DNA of 64,000 nucleotides from Lactobacillus sp. PV012 (GTDB taxonomy: Bacteria; Bacillota; Bacilli; Lactobacillales; Lactobacillaceae): positions 310,001-374,000 of the forward strand of contig NZ_CP041983.1 of NCBI RefSeq assembly GCF_014522325.1, written 5' to 3'. This document shows, piece by piece, positions 50,557-57,640 of this stretch. The stretch's first letter is position 1. Each line of letters begins with the position of its first letter. The notes beneath the pieces are model-generated. The model searched no databases. It was not told the origin of the DNA and worked only from the letters and a program-made list of their open reading frames with translations. Made by a program: the position numbers and the translations under genes.

Positions 50557-50630
50557 TTTCGGCAGATAGGATTTATATTATACTACACTGTAGTATTAAA
50601 AGATGTATTAAAAATCTGGAGGTGAATTCA

Positions 50631-51131
50631 TTGAGTAAAGCTGCTATTGCTGCTAAAGAAAAACTTGTTGACGCATTTGCAGAAGAACTTAAGGAAGCAA
50701 AGGCAATTCTTGTTGTTGATTACTTAGGTTTAACTGTTGAAGAAGTTACTAATTTACGTAAAGAATTACGTGATTCTAACGTAAAGATGAAGGTCATCAA
50801 GAATACTTACTTAGAACGTGCTGCTAAAAAAGCTGGGATCGAAGGATTGGAAGATACTTTTGTAGGTCCAACTGCTGTTGTTTATACTGCTGATGCAGAG
50901 GATATTACAGAACCAGCTCGTATCGTTTCAAAATATGAAGACGATATTGATGCCTTATCAATTAAGGGTGGTATGCTCGAAGGTAAGGTTGCCAGCCAAG
51001 ACGAAATCAAGAAGCTTGCTTCTATCCCAGGTCGCGAAGGTTTGCTTTCTATGTTACTTTCTGTATTACAAGCACCTGTTCGCAACGTGGCATATGCTGT
51101 TAAGGCTGTTGCTGATTCTAAGGACGAATAA
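50631..51131 (+). CDS. rplJ: 50S ribosomal protein L10
   Basis: L10 is the base of the L7/L12 stalk and the likely ligand of the leader RNA upstream. The protein is 166 aa. It begins MSKAAIAAKEKLVDAFAEELKEA and has the VVDYLGLTVEEVTNLRKELRD segment; the C-terminal helix binds L7/L12 dimers. TTG 50631 is chosen for its GGAGGTG ribosome-binding site. The longer frame would overlap the attenuator. Confidence 0.96.
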   Translation: MSKAAIAAKEKLVDAFAEELKEAKAILVVDYLGLTVEEVTNLRKELRDSNVKMKVIKNTYLERAAKKAGIEGLEDTFVGPTAVVYTADAEDITEPARIVSKYEDDIDALSIKGGMLEGKVASQDEIKKLASIPGREGLLSMLLSVLQAPVRNVAYAVKAVADSKDE

Positions 51132-51176
51132 GATAAATAGTCAAAAAATTAATTTATATTACGGAGGAAACTTATA

Positions 51177-51539
51177 ATGGCTTTAGATACTGATAAGATT
51201 ATTGAAGCTTTAAAAGATGCATCAATCCTTGAATTGAACGATTTAGTAAAAGCTATCGAAGATGAATTTGGCGTTTCAGCTGCTGCTCCAGTTGCAGCTG
51301 CAGGTGCTGCTGGTGGTGACGCTGGTAAGACTGAATTTGACGTTGAATTAACTGACGTTGGTCAAGAAAAAGTTAAGGTTATCAAGGTTGTACGTGACAT
51401 CACTGGTCTTGGCCTTAAGGATTCTAAAGATCTTGTTGATGGTGCACCTAAGAACGTTAAGGAAGCTGTTTCTGAAGACGAAGCTAACGACATCAAGGCT
51501 AAGCTTGAAGAAGTTGGTGCTACTGTTACTGTTAAGTAA
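51177..51539 (+). CDS. rplL: 50S ribosomal protein L7/L12
   Basis: L7/L12 dimers recruit translational GTPases. The protein is 120 aa, with an N-terminal helical dimerisation region ([28 protein letters not shown]), an Ala/Gly-rich hinge and the C-terminal domain ending [34 protein letters not shown] precedes the ATG. A terminator follows. Confidence 0.98.
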   Translation: MALDTDKIIEALKDASILELNDLVKAIEDEFGVSAAAPVAAAGAAGGDAGKTEFDVELTDVGQEKVKVIKVVRDITGLGLKDSKDLVDGAPKNVKEAVSEDEANDIKAKLEEVGATVTVK

Positions 51540-51553
51540 TAGTCTCATTTATA

Positions 51554-51592
51554 AGATAAGCTCTTTGCCATTTGCAGAGAGCTTATTTTTTT
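51554..51592 (+). terminator. Intrinsic terminator after rplL
   Basis: ATAAGCTCTTTGC (51555-51567) pairs with GCAGAGAGCTTAT (51574-51586), then T residues. This closes the rplJL operon. Confidence 0.9.
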
Positions 51593-51613
51593 ATAAATTT
51601 AGAAAGTTGTAAA

Positions 51614-52477
51614 ATGAAAAATACGAAAATAAAATTTAGTTTGTCCCGAAAAAATATTTATAACTGGGTAATAGCTTTTATTGCGATATTTTCCATTTTA
51701 CTAATCGTATTAGATTATGCAGCGGTCATTAACTTAAATACGACGCATAGTAAATGGTTCTGGATAAATAATGCTTTATTAGCTATATTGGCAGTTGATT
51801 ATTTTTGGCAGCTGTTTAGGTCAAAGAATAAAAAAGAGTATGTAAAAAATAATATTTTTGAATTACTCTCTATTTTACCAATTAGTTTAGTGTTTATCTG
51901 GATAATAATGACAGAAGTTGGTTTTTTAATTCCAATTAGATTTTTGCGTCTAATTCGGTTAACTGGATTGATGGGAAGATTAAGAAAAATTTTTCATAAT
52001 TCTGGTTTTTTATATGTGATTTACTTTTCACTGACTTTTTTACTGCTTGGTTCAATTGGAATTGCTCTTACAGAACATGTTTCTTTAGATGAGGCTTTTT
52101 GGTGGGCAATTTCAACAGCTTCTACAGTTGGCTACAGTGATGTTTCTTCTAAGAGTTTAGTTGCTCATACCTTAATTGGAAAATTTGTGACTTTAGTAAT
52201 GATATTTTTAGGGATTGGAGTGATGGGAATCTTAACTTCAACTCTAACTACATACTTAGTAAAAAGGGATTCAAATAAAGAACTCTTATCAGATGATGAT
52301 AGTATACGCTTGATTTTAAAAAAATTGGAAAACTTAGAACAGCAAAACGAAAATCTAGTTCGACAAAATCAAGAGATCCAGCAGGAACTTAATAATTTGA
52401 AGTCTGCACAGAATAAAGGTCCAGAAGGAATTGAAAAATTAGAAAAATGGTTTAAACATAGAAATCCAAAAAAATAA
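51614..52477 (+). CDS. Voltage-gated-type potassium channel
   Basis: This 287-aa membrane protein has six transmembrane segments and a K+ selectivity filter TASTVGYSD (about residues 177-185). The fourth segment contains regularly spaced arginines (IRFLRLIRLTGLMGRLRK), matching a voltage sensor. A C-terminal coiled coil of about 40 residues (LKKLENLEQQNENLVRQNQEIQQEL, heptads of Leu) and a short basic tail could tetramerise the channel. ATG 51614 is preferred over a longer frame that begins inside the rplL terminator. The gene is alone and ends at a bidirectional terminator. Confidence 0.87.
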   Translation: MKNTKIKFSLSRKNIYNWVIAFIAIFSILLIVLDYAAVINLNTTHSKWFWINNALLAILAVDYFWQLFRSKNKKEYVKNNIFELLSILPISLVFIWIIMTEVGFLIPIRFLRLIRLTGLMGRLRKIFHNSGFLYVIYFSLTFLLLGSIGIALTEHVSLDEAFWWAISTASTVGYSDVSSKSLVAHTLIGKFVTLVMIFLGIGVMGILTSTLTTYLVKRDSNKELLSDDDSIRLILKKLENLEQQNENLVRQNQEIQQELNNLKSAQNKGPEGIEKLEKWFKHRNPKK

Positions 52478-52502
52478 GATGGTTCGTGAGAACCATCTTT
52501 TT
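52474..52502. terminator. Bidirectional terminator
   Basis: AAGATGGTTC-gtga-GAACCATCTT, with flanking A and T runs, separates the channel gene from the convergent small membrane gene. Confidence 0.88.
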
Positions 52503-52728
52503 AATATAGTTTAAAGTATAAGTGTAAAATAATCCCAAAAATAAAGTAAAGCACGGATAAGCCAATAACTACCCAACCAGCAGTAATCCAAAATCTTGCC
52601 CAGGTTTGCTTACTAGTCTCTAATTCTTGACCAAATACTTTTGATTTTCCTTTAATGTTAAAGCCGATAATTAAAGCAATTATTCCAATAACTACAAGAA
52701 CGATAAAAATTGGAAATGAAATATCCAT
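52501..52728 (-). CDS. Small membrane protein of unknown function
   Basis: This 75-aa protein has two hydrophobic segments (residues 5-24, FPIFIVLVVIGIIALIIGF; and about 48-68, ITAGWVVIGLSVLYFIFGII) with a polar basic loop between. Its promoter shows an extended -10 element TG-G-TATAAT (52782-52790 on the minus strand). AAGGGAAA precedes the ATG. No family is recognised. Confidence 0.68.
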   Translation of the reverse strand: MDISFPIFIVLVVIGIIALIIGFNIKGKSKVFGQELETSKQTWARFWITAGWVVIGLSVLYFIFGIILHLYFKLY

Positions 52729-52873
52729 AAAATTTCCCTTCTTACTAATTGTGATTGTTCAGTATAAACTGTTTCTTAGTTATTATACCATTTATTTCTA
52801 TTAATTTATTTAATCCACATTTTGAAAAAAGAATAGTAAAATGTTAAATGAAAAGTAGAAAAGAGGACAAGTA

Positions 52874-53491
52874 ATGGCTGAAAAAAATCAAATGTATTTT
52901 GCGACTAATCCGGATGCAAAACATGATGAAAGACAGGTACATTATAAAGTAGACAAAGTAGATTTAAAGTTCACAACTGATGCAGGAGTTTTTTCAAAAC
53001 TTAGGATTGACTATGGGTCAGGAGTTTTAATTAAGGCAATGAAGGGAGTTCATTTTCCACCAGTTGGTATTTTGGATGTTGGGACAGGTTATGGGCCGAT
53101 TGGATTATTTGCAGCGAAGTTTTGGCCGAATCAGACAGTAGATATGGTAGATGTAAACGAACGTGCTTTAGAATTAGCTAAGAGAAATGCAAAGATCAAT
53201 CAATTGAATAATGTGAATATCTATTCTTCCAATGCTTATCATGAGATTGCAAGCGATAAGAAGTATGGATTAATTTGTACAAATCCACCAATTCGTGCAG
53301 GTAAAAAAGTAGTTGATGAAATTTTGGAAAATGCCAAAGATCATTTAGTAAAAGATGGGGTATTGCTTGTGATTATTCAAAAAAAGCAAGGAGCACCTAG
53401 TGCTAAAAAATTACTTGAAGCAACTTTTGGTAATTGTGAAATTTTAGCGCGTGATAAAGGATATTATTTGCTAAAGAGTATAAAAAATTAA
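52874..53491 (+). CDS. Class I SAM-dependent methyltransferase (RsmC/YbxB-like)
   Basis: This 205-aa protein has a Rossmann-type SAM-binding motif DVGTGYGPIG (about residues 72-81). A CTNPPIRAGK motif (about residue 135) is typical of N-methyltransferases that modify guanine or adenine in rRNA. The gene lies close to rplL, as ybxB does in B. subtilis, where a role on 16S rRNA is inferred. The target here is not proven. A weak GAGG ribosome-binding site lies before the ATG. Confidence 0.87.
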   Translation: MAEKNQMYFATNPDAKHDERQVHYKVDKVDLKFTTDAGVFSKLRIDYGSGVLIKAMKGVHFPPVGILDVGTGYGPIGLFAAKFWPNQTVDMVDVNERALELAKRNAKINQLNNVNIYSSNAYHEIASDKKYGLICTNPPIRAGKKVVDEILENAKDHLVKDGVLLVIIQKKQGAPSAKKLLEATFGNCEILARDKGYYLLKSIKN

Positions 53492-53519
53492 ACCTAATAG
53501 TAGCTTTTTTGAATAATAG

Positions 53520-53547
53520 TTGATATTATTAAAGCAAGAATTAAAAT
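53520..53547 (+). promoter_or_regulatory. Promoter of the 57-aa membrane protein
   Basis: TTGATA (53520-53525) and TAAAAT (53542-53547), with a 16-bp spacer. Confidence 0.5.
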
Positions 53548-53572
53548 ATACTATTTGTATAGGAGTATAGAT

Positions 53573-53746
53573 ATGAAAGCAATCAATATTATCTTAACCA
53601 TTATTGTAGTTCTTGCAGCGATTGGTCTAACTGCCGTAGCTTTAAATAATAATGCACTATTCGGTATCACAGGCATAGCCTTTATCTATTTTATTGGAGC
53701 AGGAGCTTATTTTTTGAATTGTTACACTTTTCATCGCAAAGATTAG
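53573..53746 (+). CDS. Small membrane protein of unknown function
   Basis: This 57-aa protein is mainly two hydrophobic segments (KAINIILTIIVVLAAIGLTAV and IAFIYFIGAGAYFLN). AGGAGTATAG precedes ATG 53573, so this start is preferred over an upstream TTG/ATG. No family is recognised. Its promoter is separate from that of tadA. Confidence 0.65.
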   Translation: MKAINIILTIIVVLAAIGLTAVALNNNALFGITGIAFIYFIGAGAYFLNCYTFHRKD

Positions 53747-53777
53747 TAACTATTTTGCGACGGATTTCTCCCTGATT

Positions 53778-53786
53778 TGCTATAAT
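53778..53786 (+). promoter_or_regulatory. Extended -10 promoter of tadA
   Basis: TG-C-TATAAT (53778-53786) is a perfect extended -10 element 22 nt upstream of the tadA start. The TTGCGA further upstream is badly spaced. Confidence 0.6.
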
Positions 53787-53808
53787 TAACTAGAAGTGAG
53801 GGAAAAAA

Positions 53809-54306
53809 GTGCGTTCTAAAGAAGAAAAAGAAAAATTTATGCAACTGGCTTTTAAACAAGCGCAGCAAGCTCAAAGTCAAGGTGAGGTTCCGATTGGCGC
53901 AATTGTGGTTGATAAGGCTGGAAATGTAATAGGTGAAGGGTATAATCGGCGTGAGCTCGATGAAGATGCTACACAACATGCAGAATTGATTGCAATTAGG
54001 CAAGCCTGTGAAACTTTGGGTTCTTGGCGGCTAATTGATTGTAGCCTTTTTGTAACCCTTGAGCCATGTGCAATGTGTGCTGGAGCAATTATTAATGCTC
54101 GTTTAAAAGATGTTTATTATGGAGCATTTGATCCTAAGGCGGGAGCGGCTGGAAGTGTAATTGATCTCTTTAAAGTAGATAAGTTTAATCATCATCCACA
54201 AGTTTATGGTGGAATTTACCAGCCTTTAGCTGCTCAAATGTTAAAAGATTTTTTTAGGGCAATTCGAAAGAAGCAAAAAGTAAAAGATAGTGGAAATTTT
54301 TCTTAA
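53809..54306 (+). CDS. tadA: tRNA adenosine(34) deaminase TadA
   Basis: TadA converts adenosine 34 of tRNA-Arg(ACG) to inosine. The protein is 165 aa. The zinc-binding and catalytic motif HAELIAIRQA (His and Glu near residues 57-59) and PCAMCAGAI (Cys near 87 and 90) are present. The start is GTG at 53809 with GTGAGGGA upstream. SRP RNA and dnaX follow, which is the usual Firmicute context. Confidence 0.95.
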   Translation: MRSKEEKEKFMQLAFKQAQQAQSQGEVPIGAIVVDKAGNVIGEGYNRRELDEDATQHAELIAIRQACETLGSWRLIDCSLFVTLEPCAMCAGAIINARLKDVYYGAFDPKAGAAGSVIDLFKVDKFNHHPQVYGGIYQPLAAQMLKDFFRAIRKKQKVKDSGNFS

Positions 54307-54326
54307 AATAGAGTATTATTAAATAC

Positions 54327-54402
54327 AGGCAATATCTGACCTCTGAATCGTGTCAGGACCGGAAGGTAGCAGCACTAAGGTTGCTTGGATATGTGCCTTT
54401 TT
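54327..54402 (+). ncRNA. ffs: Signal recognition particle RNA (4.5S-type)
   Basis: The conserved SRP domain IV core is visible: GTGTCAGGACCGGAAGGTAGCAGCACTAAG (about 54350-54378, given here in two parts: GTGTCAGGACC and GGAAGGTAGCAGCAC). It is flanked by complementary ends AGGCAATATC and GGATATGTGCCT. The gene lies between tadA and dnaX, as in most Firmicutes. It is the small bacterial form, and the ends are approximate. Confidence 0.93.
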
Positions 54403-54417
54403 TTGAGACATTTGATC

Positions 54418-54451
54418 GCTCTTAACTCTTTTAAAGAGTTGAGAGCTTTTT
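54418..54451 (+). terminator. Terminator upstream of dnaX
   Basis: GCTCTTAACTCTT (54418-54430) pairs with AAGAGTTGAGAGC (54434-54446), then T residues. It is the likely end of the SRP RNA precursor. Confidence 0.85.
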
Positions 54452-54471
54452 AATTCGGTAAAGGAGTATAT

Positions 54472-56166
54472 ATGGCTTATCAAGCGCTTTATCGTAAGTG
54501 GCGACCACGTTTATTTGATGATGTAGTAGGCCAAGAAGCGATAACTGATACATTAAAAAATGCAATCAAGCGTGGCAAAGTGTCGCATGCCTTTTTATTT
54601 GGCGGTCCGCGAGGAACAGGAAAAACATCTTGTGCGAAAATTTTTGCAAAAGCTCTTAATTGTACGAATTTACAAGACGGAGAACCTTGTAATGAATGCG
54701 CTAATTGTATAGCAGCTGATCAAGGAGCAATGAATGATATTATTGAAATCGATGCTGCTTCGAATAATGGAGTAGATGAAATTCGTGATATTAGAGATAA
54801 AGTAAAGTATGCTCCAACGCAAGGAAAGTATAAAGTTTACATCATTGATGAGGTTCACATGTTGTCCATGGGTGCATTTAATGCCCTTTTAAAAACTTTG
54901 GAAGAACCTCCTGAGCATGTAGTCTTTATTTTAGCAACAACAGAATTGCAAAAAGTTCCCGCAACAATTATTTCAAGAACGCAGCGTTACAACTTTAAAC
55001 GTATTTCGCAAATGGACTTAATTGCCCGAATGAAAGTAATTTTAAAAGCAGAAAATGTTTCTTATGATGAAAAGGCACTAAAAGTAATTGCACAAGTTGC
55101 AGATGGTGGAATGCGGGATAGTTTGAGTATTTTAGATAAAATTTTGTCCTATGACCAAGATCAAATTAAATATGAAGATACTTTAAAAATTACTGGCTTT
55201 GCAGCTCAAGAAAAGATTGAAACATTATTCTTACAGTTGATGCAGACGCACACAGAGGATTCCTTAAGCTTGATTAAAGAATTGCTTGCCAGCGGAGCAA
55301 GTAGTAAAAATATTTTAAATGAATTGATCGAATTGAGTGTGCAAGCTCTATTAACCAAAAAGGGTGATAAAAGTCATACTTATTTTTTAAATGATTTTGC
55401 TAGCTCACTAACTGAGATTCCAGAAGAAAAGTTTTTTAAATTAACAAAGTTAGCAAATGAAGCTTTGAATGATTTAAAGTATACTAATCAGCAAGCAATT
55501 CCACTTGATGTTTTTTCAGTTAAAATGACACATCAAGTAAAAGATTCTCCTCAACCTGGTGGAGAGGTTCCTAGTGAAGAATTAAGTGAGTTGCAAAATC
55601 AAATAAATAGTTTAACTAGACAAGTACAAAGCTTACTTCATAAATCTGCATTGAATCAAACAAAAAATAAAGATGAAGCTCCTAGGAGTGAAAAAACTGT
55701 TATGCCTCAGACAAATGGTGTAGCATATGATAATAAAGAAAAAATTTACCACGTTTTGATGAATGCAACAAAAAATGATTTGGTTAATATAAAGGAAAGC
55801 TGGAGTGATGTTCTTTCGACTTTCCCTAATAATAAACAAGCAATGGTAAAAATTCTTGAACCAGTAGCAGCAAGTAATCAAGAAGTAGTTTTGTCATGCA
55901 AATATGAATTATGGTTTAAATACACTAATAATGATGTAGAATTATTAGGAGAGCTGGAAGCCCAATTAGCTAAAATGACACAGCACAATTACAAGATTGT
56001 GTTAGTGGCTGCTAGGGATTGGCAAAAGGTAAGAGCTGACTTTTTGAGTAAGCACAAAGCTGAATTATTAAATAAGAATAACTCAGAACGACAAACGCCA
56101 AAAAGTAATCCAGTTGTAGATAAGGCACAAGAATTATTTGGTGACTTGGTTAATATTAAAGATTAA
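54472..56166 (+). CDS. dnaX: DNA polymerase III subunits gamma and tau
   Basis: DnaX is the clamp-loader ATPase. The protein is 564 aa. Walker A GGPRGTGKTS (about residue 44), zinc cysteines (LNCTN...CNECANC) and Walker B IIDEVHMLS are present, and the SRC-type motif appears as SRTQRYNF. The C-terminal 200 residues are Lys/Glu/Gln-rich and divergent, as expected for tau. There is no obvious internal frameshift signal for gamma. ybaB starts 12 nt later. Confidence 0.96.
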   Translation: MAYQALYRKWRPRLFDDVVGQEAITDTLKNAIKRGKVSHAFLFGGPRGTGKTSCAKIFAKALNCTNLQDGEPCNECANCIAADQGAMNDIIEIDAASNNGVDEIRDIRDKVKYAPTQGKYKVYIIDEVHMLSMGAFNALLKTLEEPPEHVVFILATTELQKVPATIISRTQRYNFKRISQMDLIARMKVILKAENVSYDEKALKVIAQVADGGMRDSLSILDKILSYDQDQIKYEDTLKITGFAAQEKIETLFLQLMQTHTEDSLSLIKELLASGASSKNILNELIELSVQALLTKKGDKSHTYFLNDFASSLTEIPEEKFFKLTKLANEALNDLKYTNQQAIPLDVFSVKMTHQVKDSPQPGGEVPSEELSELQNQINSLTRQVQSLLHKSALNQTKNKDEAPRSEKTVMPQTNGVAYDNKEKIYHVLMNATKNDLVNIKESWSDVLSTFPNNKQAMVKILEPVAASNQEVVLSCKYELWFKYTNNDVELLGELEAQLAKMTQHNYKIVLVAARDWQKVRADFLSKHKAELLNKNNSERQTPKSNPVVDKAQELFGDLVNIKD

Positions 56167-56178
56167 AGGAGATTTAAA

Positions 56179-56511
56179 ATGGGAAAAAGACCTAATTTTG
56201 GTGGAATGGGAAACATGGGAAACATGCAAAACCTAATTAAACAAGCCAAAAAAATGCAAAAGCAAATGGCTGAAGAACAAGCAAATTTATCTACTCAAGA
56301 ATTTGTGGGTAAATCAGCTGATGATATGGTAGTGGCCACTTTTAGTGGGGATCGTAAGTTAAAAGATATCAAGATTGAAGCTGAAGCAATTGATCCTGAA
56401 GATCCAGATATGTTACAAGATTTAATTATTGATGCTGTGAATAAAGGTATTCAAGCAGTAGAAGATGCTACTCAAGCTTCAATGGGAAAATATACTAAAG
56501 GACTGATGTAG
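56179..56511 (+). CDS. YbaB/EbfC family nucleoid-associated protein
   Basis: This is a small DNA-binding protein of 110 aa. An N-terminal Met/Gly/Asn-rich region ([23 protein letters not shown]) is followed by the conserved YbaB fold ([22 protein letters not shown]). It lies between dnaX and recR in the conserved dnaX-ybaB-recR order. The stop is 2 nt before recR. Confidence 0.95.
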   Translation: MGKRPNFGGMGNMGNMQNLIKQAKKMQKQMAEEQANLSTQEFVGKSADDMVVATFSGDRKLKDIKIEAEAIDPEDPDMLQDLIIDAVNKGIQAVEDATQASMGKYTKGLM

Positions 56512-56513
56512 GA

Positions 56514-57113
56514 ATGCAATATCCTTTGCCAATTACACGTTTAATTGAAAACTATATGAAATTACCAGGAATTGGTGAAAAGACAGCAACTAGACTTGCT
56601 TTTTATACATTAGATATGAATAAAAAAGATGTAGAAGATTTTTCTAAATCTTTGGAAGCTGTAAAAAAAGAAATTCATTCATGTTCAATTTGTGGCAATA
56701 TTACGCAACAAGATCCTTGTGAAATTTGTACAAATGCTAATCGAGATCAATCAACAATTATGGTTGTAGAACAACCTAAAGATGTGATGGCTTTTGAAGA
56801 AATGGGCGAATATAGTGGGTTGTACCATGTTCTTCATGGGGTGCTTTCACCAATGGATGGAGTAGGACCAGAAGAAATTAATATCAAGTCTTTAATAAAG
56901 AGATTACAAAAAAATGATCAAGTTAAAGAAGTAATTTTGGCGCTCAATTCTACTCCTGAAGGTGAAGCAACTAGTATGTATATTGGAAAATTATTAAAGC
57001 CAGCAGGCATTAAAATTACTCGCTTAGCAGCAGGGTTAGCGGTAGGAAGCGATATTGAATATGCAAACTCAATAACACTAAAAAGAGCGGTTCAGGGGAG
57101 AACTATCCTATGA
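56514..57113 (+). CDS. recR: Recombination protein RecR
   Basis: RecR works with RecF and RecO to load RecA at gaps. The protein is 199 aa. A helix-hairpin-helix ([16 protein letters not shown]), a C4 zinc finger ([16 protein letters not shown], about residues 57-72) and a Toprim domain ([26 protein letters not shown]) are present. The stop overlaps the next gene by 4 nt. Confidence 0.97.
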   Translation: MQYPLPITRLIENYMKLPGIGEKTATRLAFYTLDMNKKDVEDFSKSLEAVKKEIHSCSICGNITQQDPCEICTNANRDQSTIMVVEQPKDVMAFEEMGEYSGLYHVLHGVLSPMDGVGPEEINIKSLIKRLQKNDQVKEVILALNSTPEGEATSMYIGKLLKPAGIKITRLAAGLAVGSDIEYANSITLKRAVQGRTIL

Positions 57114-57343
57114 GAGAAAAAATTGATATCAAAAAAGTTGGGGATGGTCGATTAATTGCAACAGTTACTAGATTGCAACGACAAATTGCAATGCAAAAAA
57201 CATTTGAACCGACAACCTTAGATTTGTCTACCGACAACCGGATTGCAGACAAGATTTTACATGCAAAGTATAATTTTTTATATAATGAAGCTAGAAGAAG
57301 ACATACAGCTTCAAGTAATTCAGATAGTGTAATTACTCAGTAA
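57110..57343 (+). CDS. YaaL family (DUF2508) protein
   Basis: This 77-aa protein belongs to the YaaL family, which sits next to recR in Firmicutes and has no firm function. It shows the family pattern [21 protein letters not shown] and a C-terminal [13 protein letters not shown]. The start overlaps recR by 4 nt. A terminator follows. Confidence 0.85.
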   Translation: MREKIDIKKVGDGRLIATVTRLQRQIAMQKTFEPTTLDLSTDNRIADKILHAKYNFLYNEARRRHTASSNSDSVITQ

Positions 57344-57392
57344 TTAGTTTTATTTAGAGAAAAATTTATACCTAGAGATGAATTGATGAGAT

Positions 57393-57428
57393 AAACCTTA
57401 AAAGTTAGCTACTTTTGAGGTTTTTTTC
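57393..57428 (+). terminator. Intrinsic terminator after yaaL
   Basis: AAACCTTAAAAGT-tagct-ACTTTTGAGGTTT, with a run of seven T residues and one G-T pair, ends the dnaX-ybaB-recR-yaaL transcript. Confidence 0.85.
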
Positions 57429-57461
57429 ATAACAAAAATTACAATATTGGAATATTATTTG

Positions 57462-57485
57462 TTGTCTTTTTTAATAAAAAGACAA
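57462..57485. repeat. Perfect 10-bp inverted repeat upstream of the adhesin gene
   Basis: TTGTCTTTTT (57462-57471) and AAAAAGACAA (57476-57485) flank a 4-nt centre (TAAT). It lies about 155 bp upstream of the adhesin start in an otherwise A/T-rich spacer. The rest of the spacer shows no other clear element except a second TATAAT at 57529-57534. Confidence 0.8.
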
Positions 57486-57584
57486 AAATGTAAAAATTAG
57501 TGTAACTAAAAAGTCCATATTTACGGGATATAATCGAACTTTATATATTAAGTTTGTGCTAGAAGGGGTAAAAATAACAAAAAG

Positions 57585-57593
57585 TGATATAAT
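57585..57593 (+). promoter_or_regulatory. Extended -10 promoter of the adhesin gene
   Basis: TG-A-TATAAT (57585-57593) lies 47 nt upstream of the ATG. No good -35 is seen. Confidence 0.5.
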
Positions 57594-57640
57594 AAAATAA
57601 AAAATAATGGAAAGTAGAAAAAAGAAGGAAAGTTTGGATT

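Noticed and set aside
50544..50630. Upstream start for rplJ adding 29 residues
   Set aside because: The extension covers the attenuator terminator and lacks a ribosome-binding site; the TTG at 50631 has GGAGGTG.
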